5,577 nt of DNA from Thermoplasmata archaeon (GTDB taxonomy: Archaea; Thermoplasmatota; E2; UBA202; JdFR-43): NCBI GenBank assembly GCA_021162305.1, contig JAGGYX010000137.1, positions 1 to 5,577 of the forward strand. The letters are read 5' to 3'. The notes beneath the pieces were generated by a model. That model had not been told where the DNA came from and searched no databases. It worked only from the letters and a program-made list of their open reading frames with translations. Position numbers and translations under genes: made by a program. Shown here one piece after another: positions 4,638-5,577 of the stretch. The first letter of the stretch is position 1. Each line of letters opens with the position of its first letter.

Positions 4638-5577
4638 TGAATCCTTTCCTTAATCCATTAACTCTTGCAAAAGTTGCAAAATATTATTTAACAGACGTTG
4701 GAAGAGCATGGAAAAGCAGGGAAGCAATAGAAAGATATAGAAGAAAAGCTTTTCGTCGTGTCCTGAAATACGCAATGAAAGTTCCAATGTACAGGGAAAA
4801 GTATAAAGGTATAGATATTGACAGCATTACAATAGATAAGATAGAAAAGCTGCCAATAATAACAAAGGAAGATATAAGAAAGAATTTTCCTCATGGTATT
4901 GTTCCACCCAATTTTAATTTTAAAAAAGCTCATATGGTAAGCACTTCTGGCTCAACAGGACAGCCAACTTCTATATATACAGATTTTTATACAATAATAA
5001 AGGCATTGATGGGTTTTGTGAGGGAAATAAAAGAATATGGAATAAACTGGCGTAAAGATAGAATGACAATCATAGCAGATTTAACGGCAGGGAGTGCAGA
5101 AGAAGCTTATTTGAATAGAACAGCTGTTCCAAATTTAAAGCCATTTTTCAAGCTTGATAATATGCAATTGTTGCATGTTGGAGATGATGCAGAGAAAATG
5201 ATAGCAAAAATAAATCAATTTAAGCCAAAGTTTATTGGTGGTTATCCAGGCATATTAAGGGCTTTGGCAATATTAAAGAAAAAAGGATATGGGGAGGATA
5301 TTGAGCCTGAAATAATAGCATCTTCTGGAGCAGTTCTGGATGAATATACAAAAAAATATATTGAGAATGCTTTCAATGCGAGAATATATGATGTATATGG
5401 CTCAACTGAGGCAGGACCAATAGCATTTGAATGCAGGCGTGGAAACTACCATATTCACTGGGACATGGTTCATGTTGAAGTTCTGGATGATGATTTGATG
5501 CCAGTCGATTATGGAAAGGCTGGGCATATAGTTGTAACAAAATTGTATGGAAATGCCACACCAATAATAAGATATAA
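4637..5577 (+). CDS. phenylacetate-CoA ligase-like adenylate-forming enzyme (COG1541), partial, C-terminus missing
   Basis: The ATG at 4637 opens an uninterrupted frame of 313 complete codons to the window edge; full-length relatives are about 430-450 residues. The N-terminal ARCHAEAL-style helix region (RRVLKYAMKVPMYREKY, 40-56) and LPIITKEDI (72-80) are typical of PaaK-like proteins. The A3 phosphate loop is STSGSTGQPT (102-111), the A5 motif is YGSTE (254-258), and ATPIIRY (307-313) is the start of the 'T.mIRYrtGD' motif cut by the edge. Members activate arylacetates or other acids as acyl-AMP and then acyl-CoA; the family also includes coenzyme F390 synthetases, so the substrate is not settled. 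In archaea, genes of this group are often near indolepyruvate:ferredoxin oxidoreductase genes, which would lie outside this window. The start overlaps the kinase TGA by one base, indicating coupling. Confidence 0.9.
   Translation, partial: MNPFLNPLTLAKVAKYYLTDVGRAWKSREAIERYRRKAFRRVLKYAMKVPMYREKYKGIDIDSITIDKIEKLPIITKEDIRKNFPHGIVPPNFNFKKAHMVSTSGSTGQPTSIYTDFYTIIKALMGFVREIKEYGINWRKDRMTIIADLTAGSAEEAYLNRTAVPNLKPFFKLDNMQLLHVGDDAEKMIAKINQFKPKFIGGYPGILRALAILKKKGYGEDIEPEIIASSGAVLDEYTKKYIENAFNARIYDVYGSTEAGPIAFECRRGNYHIHWDMVHVEVLDDDLMPVDYGKAGHIVVTKLYGNATPIIRY

Noticed and set aside
4688..4933. A minus-strand open frame of 81 codons opposite the start of the PaaK-like gene, and another at 5373-5564
   Set aside because: The plus strand carries an uninterrupted frame with clear A3 and A5 adenylation motifs; the antisense frames have none.
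1..5577. CRISPR arrays, tRNA or rRNA genes, insertion sequences, attachment sites and intrinsic terminators
   Set aside because: I read both strands and found no regularly spaced repeats, tRNA-like cloverleaf, transposase motif, terminal inverted repeats or convincing hairpin followed by a T-tract.

Overview
The window looks archaeal, most likely an AT-rich euryarchaeal or Thermoplasmatota-type genome. The clues are a UPF0058 gene (a family confined to archaea), TATA-type promoter boxes at archaeal spacing, one apparently leaderless gene beside one with a strong purine-rich ribosome-binding site, heavy AGA/AGG and ATA codon use, and a secreted gingipain-type (C25) peptidase of the kind reported from sediment Thermoplasmatota. 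The phylum is an inference; no marker gene here fixes it.

Left side (1-1310, minus strand): a tightly packed three-gene cassette whose genes overlap by 1-4 bases. In transcription order it holds a membrane-anchored protein with a short sulfite-oxidase/molybdopterin-oxidoreductase-like fold that lacks an evident cofactor cysteine, a six-helix membrane protein reminiscent of ECF-type substrate-binding components, and a P-loop NTPase of THEP1 (NTPase_1) type that runs off the left edge. The set suggests one membrane-linked system of unknown function and is the best candidate here for an undescribed system.

Middle (1311-1513): a 203-base region separates the divergent transcription units. It holds the promoter and ribosome-binding site of the UPF0058 gene, a 6-bp inverted repeat covering the start codon of the first cassette gene, and a minus-strand stretch that reads as a short coding remnant if one base is restored.

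Right side (1514-5577, plus strand): a UPF0058 small protein, then a separately promoted run of three genes joined by overlapping stop/start codons: a secreted C25 cysteine peptidase with a C-terminal Ig-like domain, a PfkB-family sugar/nucleoside kinase, and a phenylacetate-CoA ligase-like (COG1541) adenylate-forming enzyme cut by the right edge. The coupling suggests co-expression of extracellular proteolysis with intracellular handling of small molecules, possibly nucleosides and arylacetates; the functional link is inferred. No tRNA, rRNA, CRISPR array, insertion sequence or convincing terminator was seen.
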